From Gemmatimonadaceae bacterium (lineage in GTDB: Bacteria; Gemmatimonadota; Gemmatimonadetes; Gemmatimonadales; Gemmatimonadaceae), in assembly GCA_024710705.1 (NCBI GenBank), contig JANJUF010000104.1, forward strand, positions 86,695 through 150,694: DNA of 64,000 nucleotides. Direction: 5' to 3'. Position numbers and translations under genes: made by a program. Below are positions 33,200 through 42,894 of the stretch, piece after piece. How positions within the stretch are numbered: position 1 is the first letter of the stretch; every line of letters starts with the position of its first letter. The notes beneath the pieces were generated by a model. That model made no database searches and had not been told where the DNA came from. It saw only the letters and a program-made list of their open reading frames with translations.

Positions 33200-33644
33200 C
33201 GGGCACCTCACGCAGTTCCATCGTGCGCAGGGCATGCTGGAGCAGGACCGTCGCCGCGAGTGCGTCCACATCTCCCTTCCGGCCGCGGGTGCTGCCCTCC
33301 ATGTCCTGCACGGCCCGCAACGCCGCCGCCGTGGTGAAGCGTTCATCCACCAGCTCGGTGGGCAGGCCGGTGCGCGTAGCGAGCTCGTGGGCCAGTCGCC
33401 GCGCCTCCTCGGCGCGCGGTGAGTCCTCTCCCCGGTGGTCCAGCGGCAATCCCACCACGAAGCCCTCGGCCTCGAGCTCGGTGGCGCGCGCCAGCATCGC
33501 CGTGAGCGGCGGGCGCTTGCCGGGACGGCGGTCAATGTGGCCGGCCGGGGACGCGATCATCCCCGTCGGATCGCACACGGCCAGGCCGATGCGGCGATCC
33601 CCGAGGTCAATCGCGAGCCAGCGTCGCCGCCACGATGTCGTCAT
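33192..33644 (-). CDS. ruvX: Putative pre-16S rRNA nuclease / Holliday junction resolvase-like YqgF
   Basis: A 150-residue RNase H-fold protein. Motifs: AIDLGDRRIGLAVCD (first Asp), VVGLPLDHRGEDSPRA, VDERFTTAAA (Glu) and KGDVDALAATVLLQ (last Asp). YqgF homologues process the 5' end of 16S rRNA and resemble RuvC resolvases. Its ATG overlaps the rho stop (ATGA), and its end overlaps the mltG start, so the three genes are tightly coupled. yqgF-mltG adjacency is common in bacteria. Confidence 0.93.
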   Translation of the reverse strand: MTTSWRRRWLAIDLGDRRIGLAVCDPTGMIASPAGHIDRRPGKRPPLTAMLARATELEAEGFVVGLPLDHRGEDSPRAEEARRLAHELATRTGLPTELVDERFTTAAALRAVQDMEGSTRGRKGDVDALAATVLLQHALRTMELREVPDA

Positions 33645-34897
33645 CCGCCCTCCGCCATGCGCTGGAAGAACTCCTCGTTGCTCTGCGTCTCCGCCAGCTT
33701 CCGCAGGAGAAAGAGCGTCGCGTCTTCCGGGGCCATGTCGCCGAGGAAATGGCGCAGGAGGAAGATGCGGTTCCGCTCCTTCTCCGTGAGCAGGAGCTCC
33801 TCCTTGCGCGTCCCCGACTTGTTGATCTCGATGGCGGGGTAGATGCGGCGGTTGGCGATGTCGCGGTCGAGGACGATTTCCTGGTTGCCCGTCCCCTTGA
33901 ACTCCTCGAAGATCACCTCGTCCATCCGCGAGCCGGTGCTGACCAGCGCGGTGGCGACGATGGTGAGCGAGCCGCCGTTGTCGATGCGCCGCGCCGCGCC
34001 GAAGAAGCGCTTGGGGCGCTCCATGGCCTTGGCATCGATGCCGCCCGACATGATCCGCCCCGACTGCGGCATGATCGTGTTGTGGGCCCGGGCGAGGCGC
34101 GTGATGGAGTCGAGCAGGATCACCACGTCGCGCCCGCCCTCCACCAACCGCTTGGCCTTCTCGATCACCATCTCGGCCACCTGCACGTGGCGCTTGGCCG
34201 GCTCGTCGAAGGTGGAGGCCACCACCTCGGCCTGTGGCACCGTGGCGATGAAGTCGGTGACTTCCTCGGGGCGCTCATCAATGAGCAGCACGAAGAGATG
34301 AATCTCCGGATGGTTCTCGGCGATGGCGTTGGCCATGCGTTGGAGGAGCAGCGTCTTGCCGGCGCGCGGCGGGGCGACGATCAAGCCGCGTTGGCCCTTG
34401 CCCAGCGGGGCGATGAGGTCGGCCACCCGCATGGCCAACCCGCCGCTCTTCGACTCCAGCCGGATCCGTTGGTCGGGATAGCGTGGCTTGAGGGCATCGA
34501 AGTTCACGCGACCGGCGATGGCTTCCGGCGGGCCACCGTTCACGGAATCCACCTGCAGCAGCGCCAGGTACTTCTCCCAATGCTTCGGCGGCCGCACCTC
34601 GCCGCGCACGGTATCCCCGGTCTTCAACCCGAAACGCCGCACTTGCGTGGACGACACGTACACGTCGTCGGGCGTGGCGAGGTAGCTGTGCTGGGCGCTG
34701 CGCAGGAAGCCGTGCCCCTCGGCCACCAACTCCAGCGTCCCCTCCGCGACCAGCGTCTCCCCACGCGCGAGCAGGGCGCGTTCCACCTTGAGGATCAACG
34801 GCTGCGGCAGCAACTCGTCGGCATCGGGTACTTGGAGTTCGGCACCCAGTGCACGGAGCTCGGCCACAGGCAGGCGGCGGAGGGACGCAGTTTCCAC
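33641..34897 (-). CDS. rho: Transcription termination factor Rho
   Basis: A hexameric RNA helicase that ends transcription. The N-terminal helical Rho_N ([16 protein letters not shown]), the RNA-binding cold-shock-like domain ([21 protein letters not shown]) and the RecA-like motor with P-loop [47 protein letters not shown] and the C-terminal [21 protein letters not shown] block are all present. Start is uncertain: GTG 34897 gives a 418-residue protein with the usual N-terminus but has no clear Shine-Dalgarno. The frame is open 42 codons further, to 35023, but that would run into the tRNA-Arg gene and is not Rho-like. First gene of rho-ruvX-mltG. Confidence 0.93.
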   Translation of the reverse strand: METASLRRLPVAELRALGAELQVPDADELLPQPLILKVERALLARGETLVAEGTLELVAEGHGFLRSAQHSYLATPDDVYVSSTQVRRFGLKTGDTVRGEVRPPKHWEKYLALLQVDSVNGGPPEAIAGRVNFDALKPRYPDQRIRLESKSGGLAMRVADLIAPLGKGQRGLIVAPPRAGKTLLLQRMANAIAENHPEIHLFVLLIDERPEEVTDFIATVPQAEVVASTFDEPAKRHVQVAEMVIEKAKRLVEGGRDVVILLDSITRLARAHNTIMPQSGRIMSGGIDAKAMERPKRFFGAARRIDNGGSLTIVATALVSTGSRMDEVIFEEFKGTGNQEIVLDRDIANRRIYPAIEINKSGTRKEELLLTEKERNRIFLLRHFLGDMAPEDATLFLLRKLAETQSNEEFFQRMAEGG

Positions 34898-34998
34898 GCG
34901 GTCGGAGTTTTTGGGGAGGGGATGTCGCGGGTCGTCGCCGGGCCCGCGCACGTGGGGCGGGGAGGGGAGGGGCGTGACCGGGTGATTCGGGGAGAGGA

Positions 34999-35072
<74 letters not shown>

Positions 35073-35246
35073 GAAGCATCAAAGCTATCGCGCCCACCCC
35101 GCACGGGGTAGGTCGGGCGACGATTTTCCCACCCGTGGCCGGGGATGCGGACCTCGTGCCGGCGCGGTATAGTTGCCGTACGCCAACGGCTCCCCACGGC
35201 CGCGCGTTACCCCTGCGATGCCCCGCCTTCTCTTGAGGAATGCTTG

Positions 35247-36491
35247 ATGTCGTCTACTTTCGCGCCGATCGACCCGGCCACCATCGCGTCCCTGAATGCC
35301 GGCGGCGAGCGCGCCCTCGAACAAATATTCCGCGAACACTACCCCTGGCTGCTCGAGAAGGCCCTCGAGCGCCTCAAGGGAGAGAATGCCGCCGCCCCGC
35401 GCCTCATCATCGCCACGGTCCGTGAGTTCTGGGAAGAGCGCGATGGGTTCCACACCTCGGCTGAGATCGAGGCCTTCTTCAGCGAGGAACTCCGGCACCG
35501 AGCCCGCGCCATTCGCGCCCGCATGACGGCCGTGCACCGCTTCGAGAAGGCCGAGGGCGTGCACGTGCCGCCGCCGTCGTCGCCGCCGTCGGTGGATGCG
35601 CTGTGGGCCGAGATCTCCACCGCGCTGCACCAGCCGGTGGTGGACGCGGCCACCGCGGCCAAGCGTCGCCGGGAGCACCGCTCGCACGAAGTCGCCGAGC
35701 ACATCAACACTGTCACCCAGCGGACGTCGTGGAAGACGCCGGCGATCATCGTCATCGTCGCCGCGGTCGTGGCGCTCGGTGGCGCCTGGTGGTTCAGCCA
35801 GTTGAGCCGCGCCGAGGTCGTGAACCAGCTCCTCGGTTCGGCCGAGGCGCAGACCATCGTGACGCGCGCCGGACAGATCGGCAGCGCCACGCTCGCCGAC
35901 AACTCCGTGGCCCGCTTGGCCCCGGAGTCGCGTTTGGTCGTCATCCCGCGCTTCGGCAGCGACTATCGCACGCTCAGCGTGGCCGGTTCCGCGGCGTTCC
36001 ACGTGGCCGCCGGAAACAGCAATGCCTTCGAGGCGCGGTTGGGCGACATCACCGTGCGCTCCAACGGCGGCGCGTTCAGCGTGCGCGATTTCGCCGATGA
36101 ATCGCATCGCCTGGTCCGCGCCGACTCGGGGTCGCTCGAAGTCATCCTCCCCAACGGGTCGCGCACCCTCGCCGCCGGCGAGGCCATTCAGGTGGATCGG
36201 GCCGGACAGGCGGCGACGCCGTCTGACGCCGCGGCCACGCAGGGCTTCTCGTGGACCAACGGGCTCTTCGTGCTCCGCGACGTGACGGTGCCCGACGCCG
36301 CGCAGGCCCTGTGGCGCTGGTACGGCATGGACGTCGCCGTGACCGACTCCACCGCCGCCGGGCGCACCCTCTCGCTTTCCGTACCGCTGGAGTCGTCGCA
36401 GGGCGCGATCTCGGCCATCGAGACGGCTGGCCAGGTGCGCTTCGTGTACGTGGACGGCAAGATGACCTTCCAACCGGCGCGTCGCCGCTGA
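35247..36491 (+). CDS. FecR-like membrane regulator with sigma-region-2-like N-terminus
   Basis: A 414-residue protein. Residues about 15-95 (GGERALEQIFREHYPWLLEKALERL ... FW) resemble the start of an ECF sigma factor region 2, but there is no region 4. A membrane segment follows at about 166-183 (IVIVAAVVALGGAWWF). Then comes a FecR-type periplasmic beta domain (LADNSVARLAPESRLVV, GSAAFHV, DITVRSNGGAFSVRDF) and a C-terminal STN/DUF4974-like module (FVLRDVTVPDAAQALWRWYG...). FecR proteins link TonB-receptor signals to ECF sigma factors, so a cytoplasmic sigma-like domain fused to FecR is unusual. Start ATG 35247 with GAGGA seven bases before. It heads a unit with an S9 peptidase and a DUF885 protein. 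Confidence 0.78.
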   Translation: MSSTFAPIDPATIASLNAGGERALEQIFREHYPWLLEKALERLKGENAAAPRLIIATVREFWEERDGFHTSAEIEAFFSEELRHRARAIRARMTAVHRFEKAEGVHVPPPSSPPSVDALWAEISTALHQPVVDAATAAKRRREHRSHEVAEHINTVTQRTSWKTPAIIVIVAAVVALGGAWWFSQLSRAEVVNQLLGSAEAQTIVTRAGQIGSATLADNSVARLAPESRLVVIPRFGSDYRTLSVAGSAAFHVAAGNSNAFEARLGDITVRSNGGAFSVRDFADESHRLVRADSGSLEVILPNGSRTLAAGEAIQVDRAGQAATPSDAAATQGFSWTNGLFVLRDVTVPDAAQALWRWYGMDVAVTDSTAAGRTLSLSVPLESSQGAISAIETAGQVRFVYVDGKMTFQPARRR

Positions 36492-38680
36492 GTCGCGCGT
36501 CGGCGGTCCTCATCGGGCTGGTCTTCGCGGTCCCTGCGTCGCTCGCGGCGCAGGGACCGCCTGACATTTCGATCAGCGCGTTCTACAGCGTTCCCTCCTT
36601 GATCGGCACCGAGCCCCGTGCGGCCGCCTGGAGCGCCGACAGCCGGCGCGTGGCGTTCCTCTGGAACGACGAGGGGCTGAACTTCCTGGACGTCTGGATG
36701 ACCGACGTCGCGACCGCGCGACCCGTCCGACTGACGCGCTTGCCGCGCGCGGCCGTGTCGAACGACCTCGGCACGGATACGCTTGCCCAGCGCGCCGCCA
36801 TTGCCGCCGAGCTGGATCGCGGTGCCGGCAGTCCGTTCTGGCATCCCGACGGCGAGCGCGTGCTGTACTCCTTCCGCGGCACGCTGTGGAGCGTGCGTCC
36901 CGGTGGCGAGCCGACGCCGTTCACCGGCATCCCGGGGCCAAAGCTGCGTCCCACGTTCTCGCCGGACGGCCGCGCCTTCGCTTGGCTCGCGCGCGGCGAT
37001 CTCTGGTGGGCGCCGCTCGAGGGCGATTCCCTCGGAGCCGCACAACGCGTCACCACCCTCGCCACTGGGGCAAAAGCGGTTGAGAGCTTCGCCTGGGCGC
37101 CCGACGGCTCGGCCTTCGCCGTCGTCGAGACCGACCGCAGCGCGATTCCCACTCGCGGTATTCCCGACTACCTCGGCGACGAGACCGTGCTGCGCGAGGT
37201 GCGACGCAACTACCCGGGCGAGCCGTCTGAGTCGCGCCGCCTGGGCATCGTGCCAGCAGCGGGAGGCGAGGTGCGCTGGGTGGATCTCGGCCCCGAGCCG
37301 ATGGATCTCATCTTCTCGTACTCGTGGTCCCCGCGCGGCGGACAGCTCGTAGTGGACAAGAGCGACCTCTTCGTGAAGGACCGCCGCATCCTCCTCGTGG
37401 ATGCCGCCTCCGCGGCCACGCGAGTGCTGGTGCAGGAGCGCGATTCGATGAACGTGAGCGCCGAGTGGCGCACAGCGTGGGCCGCTGACGGCCGCGGCGT
37501 GTTCTTCACGTCTGACCGTGCCACCGATTACCACATCTGGTACGCACCCGTGGACGGACGCGCGCCGCGCCCCATCACCAGCGGCGACTGGGCCGTGTTC
37601 GGCTACACGCTCACGCCGGACGGACTCGTGGCGGTCACGAATGCGGGTCGCCCCGAGGAGCGGCAGCTCCTGCGCGTGCCGCTCGCCGGCGGCGCCGCCA
37701 CGCGCGTGTCTGTGCGCCCCGGAACCCACACCCCATCTGTGTCGCCGGACGGCCGATGGGCCGCGGTGGTCTTCTCCAGTGACACCGTGCCGCCCGATCT
37801 CTATCTCACCGACCTCTCGGCGCGCCGTCCGAGCCTCGCCAGCGAACGTCGCGTGACGACGTCGCCCCGCGCCGAGTTCGTGCGCCATAGCTGGGTCGCG
37901 CCGCGGTACGTCACCTTCCCCAGTCGCGCCGATGGTGCCACGCTGCACGGGCGCTTGCTGCTGCCGCCGGGCTACGAGCCTGGTCGTCGGTACCCGGTGA
38001 TCATCGGCTCCGCCTACAGCAACACCGTGCGCAACCAGTGGGGCGGGCGCAACGCGCACCCGCTCTGGGGACTCGACCGCGTCCTGCTCGAACGCGGCTA
38101 CGTCATCCTGGCGGTGGATGTCGCCGGCAGCTCGGGGCACGGCACCGCCTTCCGGCGCCGCATCCGGCTCGACTACGGCGGCATTGATGTGGAGGACCTG
38201 CACTCGGGCGTCGAATGGCTCGTTGCCCAGGGCATCGCCGACTCCGCGCGCGTGGGCATCTGGGGCAGCAGCTACGGTGGCCTGCTCACCACGATGTCGT
38301 TGTTCACCAAGCCCGGCGTGTACAAGGCCGGCATCGCCGGCGCCCCCGCCACCAACGTGTTCCACGCCCTCACCGGCGAGCAGCGCGTGATGATGCGTCC
38401 GCAGGAGCAGCGCGAGGCCTACATCAGCGCCAGTTCGCACACCAAGGCGGCGGGGATGCAGGACCATCTCCTCCTCATCCACGGCATGCGCGACGCGGTC
38501 GTGCTGTACAAAGACTCCGTGTGGCTCACGCAGTACCTGATGCAGCTCGGCAAGGATGTCGAGTTGCTGACCCTGCCCGATGCCGGACACGGGTGGGACC
38601 TCGAGGCCAACTACCAGACGCGCTATGCGTTCGAGAAGATGCTCGAGTATTTCGATCGCCACCTGAGGGGAGATCGCTGA
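36488..38680 (+). CDS. Prolyl oligopeptidase (S9)-family secreted peptidase
   Basis: About 730 residues: a signal peptide (SRASAVLIGLVFAVPASLAAQ), a beta-propeller built of TolB/WD-like blades (AWSADSRRVAFLW, FSPDGRAFAWLA and similar) to about 470, and an alpha/beta-hydrolase domain. The catalytic triad is Ser595 in WGSSYGG, Asp669 in HGMRDAV and His701 in DAGHGWD. It would cut short periplasmic peptides, DPP-IV-like. No ATG, GTG or TTG gives a start before the signal peptide without a long non-family extension. CTG 36488, overlapping the FecR stop (CTGA), is the best candidate. Stop overlaps the DUF885 start (TGATG). Confidence 0.88.
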   Translation: MSRASAVLIGLVFAVPASLAAQGPPDISISAFYSVPSLIGTEPRAAAWSADSRRVAFLWNDEGLNFLDVWMTDVATARPVRLTRLPRAAVSNDLGTDTLAQRAAIAAELDRGAGSPFWHPDGERVLYSFRGTLWSVRPGGEPTPFTGIPGPKLRPTFSPDGRAFAWLARGDLWWAPLEGDSLGAAQRVTTLATGAKAVESFAWAPDGSAFAVVETDRSAIPTRGIPDYLGDETVLREVRRNYPGEPSESRRLGIVPAAGGEVRWVDLGPEPMDLIFSYSWSPRGGQLVVDKSDLFVKDRRILLVDAASAATRVLVQERDSMNVSAEWRTAWAADGRGVFFTSDRATDYHIWYAPVDGRAPRPITSGDWAVFGYTLTPDGLVAVTNAGRPEERQLLRVPLAGGAATRVSVRPGTHTPSVSPDGRWAAVVFSSDTVPPDLYLTDLSARRPSLASERRVTTSPRAEFVRHSWVAPRYVTFPSRADGATLHGRLLLPPGYEPGRRYPVIIGSAYSNTVRNQWGGRNAHPLWGLDRVLLERGYVILAVDVAGSSGHGTAFRRRIRLDYGGIDVEDLHSGVEWLVAQGIADSARVGIWGSSYGGLLTTMSLFTKPGVYKAGIAGAPATNVFHALTGEQRVMMRPQEQREAYISASSHTKAAGMQDHLLLIHGMRDAVVLYKDSVWLTQYLMQLGKDVELLTLPDAGHGWDLEANYQTRYAFEKMLEYFDRHLRGDR

Positions 38681-40290
38681 TGCGTCGGGTCGTGCTTGTT
38701 GGGCTCTGCCTCCTGTTCTCTGCGAACGGCCTCCCAGCCCAGTCCGACGCCACGCGCGATTCGCTGGTCCAGCTGTTTGAAGACCTGCGCCGGCTCCGTC
38801 AGCCGACAGTCAATGACGGCGTGCCTGACTACTCGCCAGCCGCCGAGCAGCGCTGGCGCGAGGGCCTCGCGGCGCTCCGCTCAAGGCACGCCGCGTTCCG
38901 CACCCGCGACTGGTCCGTGCCCGACCAGGTAGATCACATCCTTGTCGGCACCCAGCTCCACGCCCTCGACTTCGATCTCCGGGTGGTCCGGGCCTGGGAG
39001 CGCGATCCGAGCACTTGGGTGGGTCTGGTCGCGCGCGTCCCGTACGCGAGCACGCCCGTGCCCGCTGCGCAGCGCGAGCGGCTCGTGCAGCAGCTGCGGG
39101 CCGTGCCGCGCATCCTCACCGAGGCGCGCGCGCGACTCACGCGTCCCTCGGCCGAACTCAGTGGCATCGCGATCTTCGCGCTCAGCAAGTCCGACGGCGT
39201 GAACCAGGGCGAGCCGCGTCGCGATCCGCCACCCGAAGGCGTGATTGGTTGGTACGAAGAATTCCTCGCCCGGGCGCGCGTCGCCGACCGCGCCCTCGTG
39301 CCCGACATCGAGCGGGCCCTGGCGGCGGTGCGCGGGTTCCGCGAGTGGCTCGCCGCCGAGCAGCCGCGCATGACTGCGCCCGCGCACATCGGGCTCGAGG
39401 ACTATGCCTGGTACGTGCGTCACGTGCGGCTCATCCCGCTCACCGCCGCCGAGATCGGGGCCCTGGGCGATCGCGAGCTCGAGCGCGCACGCACGCTCCT
39501 GGCCATCGAACGGCACCGCAATCGCGATCTGCCTGAACTGCTGCCGGCCACCACGGCCGAGGAGCACGAACGCCGCACCCGCGAGGCCGAGGCCCACATC
39601 CGCGAGTTCACCACGCGGAACCGCATCCTCACCATCCCCCGCGACATCCCGGCCCAGTACGAGACCGACGCCTTCTTCATCGATCGCGCGGCCTGGGGCG
39701 GGCACCGGCACTTCTGGGACGAGATCACCTACCGCGACCCGCTCAATAACCACATCCACGCGTCCATCCCCGGGCACCGCTTCGACGGTGCCATCCAGCG
39801 GCGGAATCCACGCCCCATCCGCCGCGCCTTCAGCGACGGCACGCGCGCCGAGGGCTGGTCGTTCTACATCGAGGAGATGTACCTGCAGGCCGGACTGCTC
39901 GACGATCGTCCGCGCACGCGGGAGCTGTTCTACATCGCCCAGCTCAAGCGGGCGGCGCGCATCCCCGCCGAGCTCGCCATGCAGACGGGGCGCTGGTCGC
40001 TGCAGCAGGCCATCGACTACCTCGTGGCCGAAGTGCCGCTGATGGAGGAGAATCTCGCGCGGTACGACCTCGCGATCTACCTGCGCCGTCCGGCCTACGG
40101 CATGAACTACACCGTGGGCAAGGCGCAGATGGAGAAGCTGCTGGCCGATCGCTCGCGGCAGCTGGGTGAGAGGTTCGAACTCGGCCGCTTCCACGACGAA
40201 TTCTTGGCGATGGGCAGCGTCCCGATCGCGCTGATCCGCTGGGAAATGACCGGGCTGGATGATGAGGTGCGCGCGCTGGGGTTGCGATAA
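38680..40290 (+). CDS. DUF885 family secreted protein, probable zinc-peptidase-like
   Basis: A 536-residue protein with a signal peptide (RRVVLVGLCLLFSANGLPAQ). DUF885 proteins are mostly helical and distantly resemble M32/M3-like metallopeptidases. The motif EGWSFYIEEMYLQAG (about residue 390) and the H-rich DPLNNHIHASIPGHRFDG segment are characteristic. Substrates are unknown. It is translationally coupled to the S9 peptidase, so the pair may act together in periplasmic peptide degradation. A 12-bp terminator stem follows eight bases after the stop. Confidence 0.82.
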   Translation: MRRVVLVGLCLLFSANGLPAQSDATRDSLVQLFEDLRRLRQPTVNDGVPDYSPAAEQRWREGLAALRSRHAAFRTRDWSVPDQVDHILVGTQLHALDFDLRVVRAWERDPSTWVGLVARVPYASTPVPAAQRERLVQQLRAVPRILTEARARLTRPSAELSGIAIFALSKSDGVNQGEPRRDPPPEGVIGWYEEFLARARVADRALVPDIERALAAVRGFREWLAAEQPRMTAPAHIGLEDYAWYVRHVRLIPLTAAEIGALGDRELERARTLLAIERHRNRDLPELLPATTAEEHERRTREAEAHIREFTTRNRILTIPRDIPAQYETDAFFIDRAAWGGHRHFWDEITYRDPLNNHIHASIPGHRFDGAIQRRNPRPIRRAFSDGTRAEGWSFYIEEMYLQAGLLDDRPRTRELFYIAQLKRAARIPAELAMQTGRWSLQQAIDYLVAEVPLMEENLARYDLAIYLRRPAYGMNYTVGKAQMEKLLADRSRQLGERFELGRFHDEFLAMGSVPIALIRWEMTGLDDEVRALGLR

Positions 40291-40297
40291 CGCGAAA

Positions 40298-40324
40298 CCC
40301 CGCTGGCCTAGAAGGCCAGCGGGG
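40298..40324. terminator. Bidirectional terminator between DUF885 gene and tRNA-Pro
   Basis: CCCCGCTGGCCT / AGGCCAGCGGGG: a perfect 12-bp stem with a 3-base loop. It is followed by CTTCG on the plus strand and TTTCG on the minus strand. It serves the S9-DUF885 unit and, from the other side, the tRNAs. Confidence 0.75.
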
Positions 40325-40344
40325 CTTCGTCGTCACAAACACAG

Positions 40345-40418
<74 letters not shown>

Positions 40419-40450
40419 AGTCTACGGTAAAGTCTTTCGGTACCGCACCA

Positions 40451-40475
40451 CCTTCCGTCTTCCATCTTCCGTCTT
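40451..40475. repeat. Single GGAAGAC-heptad array between two tRNA genes
   Basis: Three inverted-sense heptads (one base changed) lie between tRNA-Arg(ACG) and tRNA-Pro. No partner arm is visible, so this is a solo or decayed copy of the family. Confidence 0.7.
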
Positions 40476-40485
40476 GTGCTCCCAG

Positions 40486-40559
40486 TGCGCCCGAAGGGAC
40501 TCGAACCCCTAACCTTCTGATCCGTAGTCAGATGCTCTATCCAATTGAGCTACGAGCGC
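40486..40559 (-). tRNA. tRNA-Arg (anticodon ACG)
   Basis: A 74-nt cloverleaf: acceptor GCGCTCG/CGGGCGC (one G-U pair), anticodon stem TCTGA/TCAGA, loop CTACGGA. The ACG anticodon would be edited to ICG by TadA to read CGU/CGC/CGA. Confidence 0.95.
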
Positions 40560-40724
40560 GCATCCCTTCGCACCATCCGGCACCAGCCCGGAATCCGGCT
40601 CCGAGGGAATCCGAAAGATAGTCGGCCCCGAAAGAGGCGTCAACGCAACCGGAGCCGGAGAATGATGCGAAGCGGGGCGCCGATCACTCGGCGCCCCGCT
40701 TCGCATGCACCCAAACCGACCCGA

Positions 40725-42227
40725 TCAGGGAATCGGTGCGTACTTCCAGGCCACGATGCCCGGCTTGGTGGCCGTCGCCGAGAACTCACCGACGCCGTTC
40801 GGCGCAATCTCCGCCGTGGTCGCCGTTACGGTCTCCACCACCGCGCCCTGGGCATCCAGGAACGAGATCTCGAGGGTGAAGGCCTTGGCCGCCCGTCCGC
40901 GATTCTCGATCGAGCCGTCAATCTTGGCCCCCTCGGCGCGACGCTCGAACGCCAGCACCTGCACCCGCTGCGGCATGCGGGACTCCTGCGTACCCAGCTG
41001 GTCGGCCTGGCGGGTGAGCGCCGCCTTCTGTTGGGCGTTGCTTTCGGCCTGCGCCGTCTGACGCGCCGCGATGGACGCCATCATGTAGTTGTCCGGGTTC
41101 GACGGATCGAGCTCGATCAGCTTTTGCGTCAGCGGCAACGCCTCGGCAGGCTTGTTCGCCTCGAGCAGGAGGTAGGACAGGAAGTAGTTCGCGTCGCGGA
41201 TGTTCGGGTTCTTGGCCAGCGCCGCGCGATAGAGCGCCATCGCGTCCTCGGTGCGCGACTTCATCCGGGCCGTCTCGCCGCCGAGCAGGAGCGAGATGTC
41301 GGGGAAGGAGTCGGGCGTGGAGAGCAGCGGCGTCAGCACGTCATTGATCAGCGTATCGTTCGACGTCAGCATGCCGATGTCGAGCACCTGCGAGAGGAAA
41401 GCCGGTCCGTCCTGCGCCATCGGGGTGGCGAGGCCGAGTTCGAGGAAGATCCGCGCTGCGCGCGTCAACTCGCGGTTGCGCTCGGCGGCGTCGGGCAGGC
41501 CCGCGGCGTACCCCTGCAGCACGCTGGCGTACTGCGTGCGCATCTGGCGCGTCGTCTCGTCGAGCGAGGTGTCCTGCGCGGCGAGTTCGATGGCCTTGTC
41601 GAGGTGGCCAAGCATGCCAGGCAGGTCATCGCGGCCGGCCGCGATCTGGGCCAGCGCGTTGTACAGGAACGGGGAGCGGCGATCGAGGATCTGCGCCTGG
41701 CCCGCGAAGTACTCGGCCGAATCCAGCTGGCCGGCGCTGATGTGGCGGTAGGCGGCGGTGATGCGCTGGTTCCACGGGCCCGACTGGCGCCAGCGGTCGA
41801 TATCAGCCATGCAGTCCGGCAACGCCGTCTCGACGGCGGTGAAGAGCGAGTCCACGGTGGTGATGAGCTCGATGCGGGTCTCGCGATCGCGCCCCATGCC
41901 GAGGTCGGCCGGGGTCATCACCGCCGGCGTGTCCTCGCGGTGCATCCAGAGGATGAAGAGCTGGGCGCGGACCATAGAGTAGCCGATTGGGTTGCCCCCG
42001 AACCGGCGGGCATCGCCGAGGATGCGGCCGGCGTCGCGGAGCGCCTTGAGCCCTTCCTCGGTGGCGGGGTCCTCGGCGGCCTTGTTGATCAGGATGGAGG
42101 CCTGCCCGAGCTGTGCCGGCGTGAAGAGGTCCACCGGGCACTCGGCCTGGGCCGAGAGGGCACGCGGGGCGGCGGTGGCGAGGGCCGCCGCGACAACGAG
42201 TGCAGGAAGACGGAAGTTGGTGAGCAT
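40725..42227 (-). CDS. Exported TPR-repeat protein
   Basis: A 500-residue protein with a signal peptide (LTNFRLPALVVAAALATAAPRALSAQ) and a mostly helical body of TPR-like repeats. The clearest are at about 140-230 and 300-390 (EDAMALYRAALAKNPNIRDANYFLSYLLLE). A beta-sandwich tail follows at about 425-500 (IENRGRAAKAFTLEISFLDAQGAVV), resembling FxLYD-type domains. TPRs mediate protein contacts; a periplasmic scaffold is likely, but the partner is unknown. It lies between tRNA-Val and tRNA-Arg(ACG) on the same strand, so it may be read through with the tRNAs. Confidence 0.78.
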   Translation of the reverse strand: MLTNFRLPALVVAAALATAAPRALSAQAECPVDLFTPAQLGQASILINKAAEDPATEEGLKALRDAGRILGDARRFGGNPIGYSMVRAQLFILWMHREDTPAVMTPADLGMGRDRETRIELITTVDSLFTAVETALPDCMADIDRWRQSGPWNQRITAAYRHISAGQLDSAEYFAGQAQILDRRSPFLYNALAQIAAGRDDLPGMLGHLDKAIELAAQDTSLDETTRQMRTQYASVLQGYAAGLPDAAERNRELTRAARIFLELGLATPMAQDGPAFLSQVLDIGMLTSNDTLINDVLTPLLSTPDSFPDISLLLGGETARMKSRTEDAMALYRAALAKNPNIRDANYFLSYLLLEANKPAEALPLTQKLIELDPSNPDNYMMASIAARQTAQAESNAQQKAALTRQADQLGTQESRMPQRVQVLAFERRAEGAKIDGSIENRGRAAKAFTLEISFLDAQGAVVETVTATTAEIAPNGVGEFSATATKPGIVAWKYAPIP

Positions 42228-42321
42228 CGGACTCTGGATTGGGGGGTCGGGGGCCCGGTCGGACCGCGCGGCCGCTGTTGGGGGAGACAAAACGCCCCAC
42301 GAGTGCTACCCCGTGAGGCGA

Positions 42322-42395
42322 TGGGCGGTACAAGACTCGAACTTGTGACCTCCACGATGTCAACGTGGCGCTCTAACCAACTGAGCTAACCGCCC
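42322..42395 (-). tRNA. tRNA-Val (anticodon GAC)
   Basis: A 74-nt cloverleaf: acceptor GGGCGGT/ACCGCCC, anticodon stem CCACG/CGTGG, loop TTGACAT. Between this gene and the TPR gene (42228-42321) nothing further is seen. Confidence 0.95.
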
Positions 42396-42491
42396 TGCAC
42401 TACCCGTCGCGCCTTCTGAACGTTCCCGACGCGTCAAGCGTTGACCATCAGCCGCCGATACTGGTGGCGGAGCTGCCATCGCTGGCAGCAG

Positions 42492-42564
42492 AGCGGGAAA
42501 CGGGACTCGAACCCGCGACCCCAACCTTGGCAAGGTTGTGCTCTACCAACTGAGCTATTCCCGC
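42492..42564 (-). tRNA. tRNA-Gly (anticodon GCC)
   Basis: A 73-nt cloverleaf: acceptor GCGGGAA/TTCCCGC, anticodon stem CAACC/GGTTG, loop TTGCCAA. Discriminator T. Confidence 0.95.
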
Positions 42565-42645
42565 ATGTCCCCGGAGGCGAATCGTGCCCACCTCGAGGTG
42601 TTCCTACGATCCACGCCGCCCGGTGCTACACCCCCGGGTGGGGAG

Positions 42646-42718
<73 letters not shown>

Positions 42719-42765
42719 GAAGCCGCAACGCCCGAGCCTCCGGGCGTGTCTAACAGGAACCGAGG

Positions 42766-42794
42766 AAGCTATCCGAGAGTATATGAAGGGTCAA
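42766..42794 (-). promoter_or_regulatory. Candidate promoter of the Ala-Gly-Val tRNA group
   Basis: On the minus strand: TTGACC (42789-42794), a 17-base spacer, TAGCTT (42766-42771). Transcription would begin about 40 bases before tRNA-Ala. The same -10 (GATAGCTT) lies before tRNA-Arg(CCG). A small ACGCCCG/CGGGCGT hairpin (42728-42747) lies in the leader. Confidence 0.5.
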
Positions 42795-42894
42795 GGTGTG
42801 AAACTGGCGTTCCGACAGGAAACGCTTATCTTGGGGTTCGCTCTACCCATTCGAATTTCGCCGGGCTGCTCCTCGGGCCCAGGATTGCATAGCC

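Noticed and set aside
42205..42217. Heptad-like GGAAGACGGAAG inside the start of the TPR gene
   Set aside because: Fewer than two units, codes for part of the signal peptide; likely chance.
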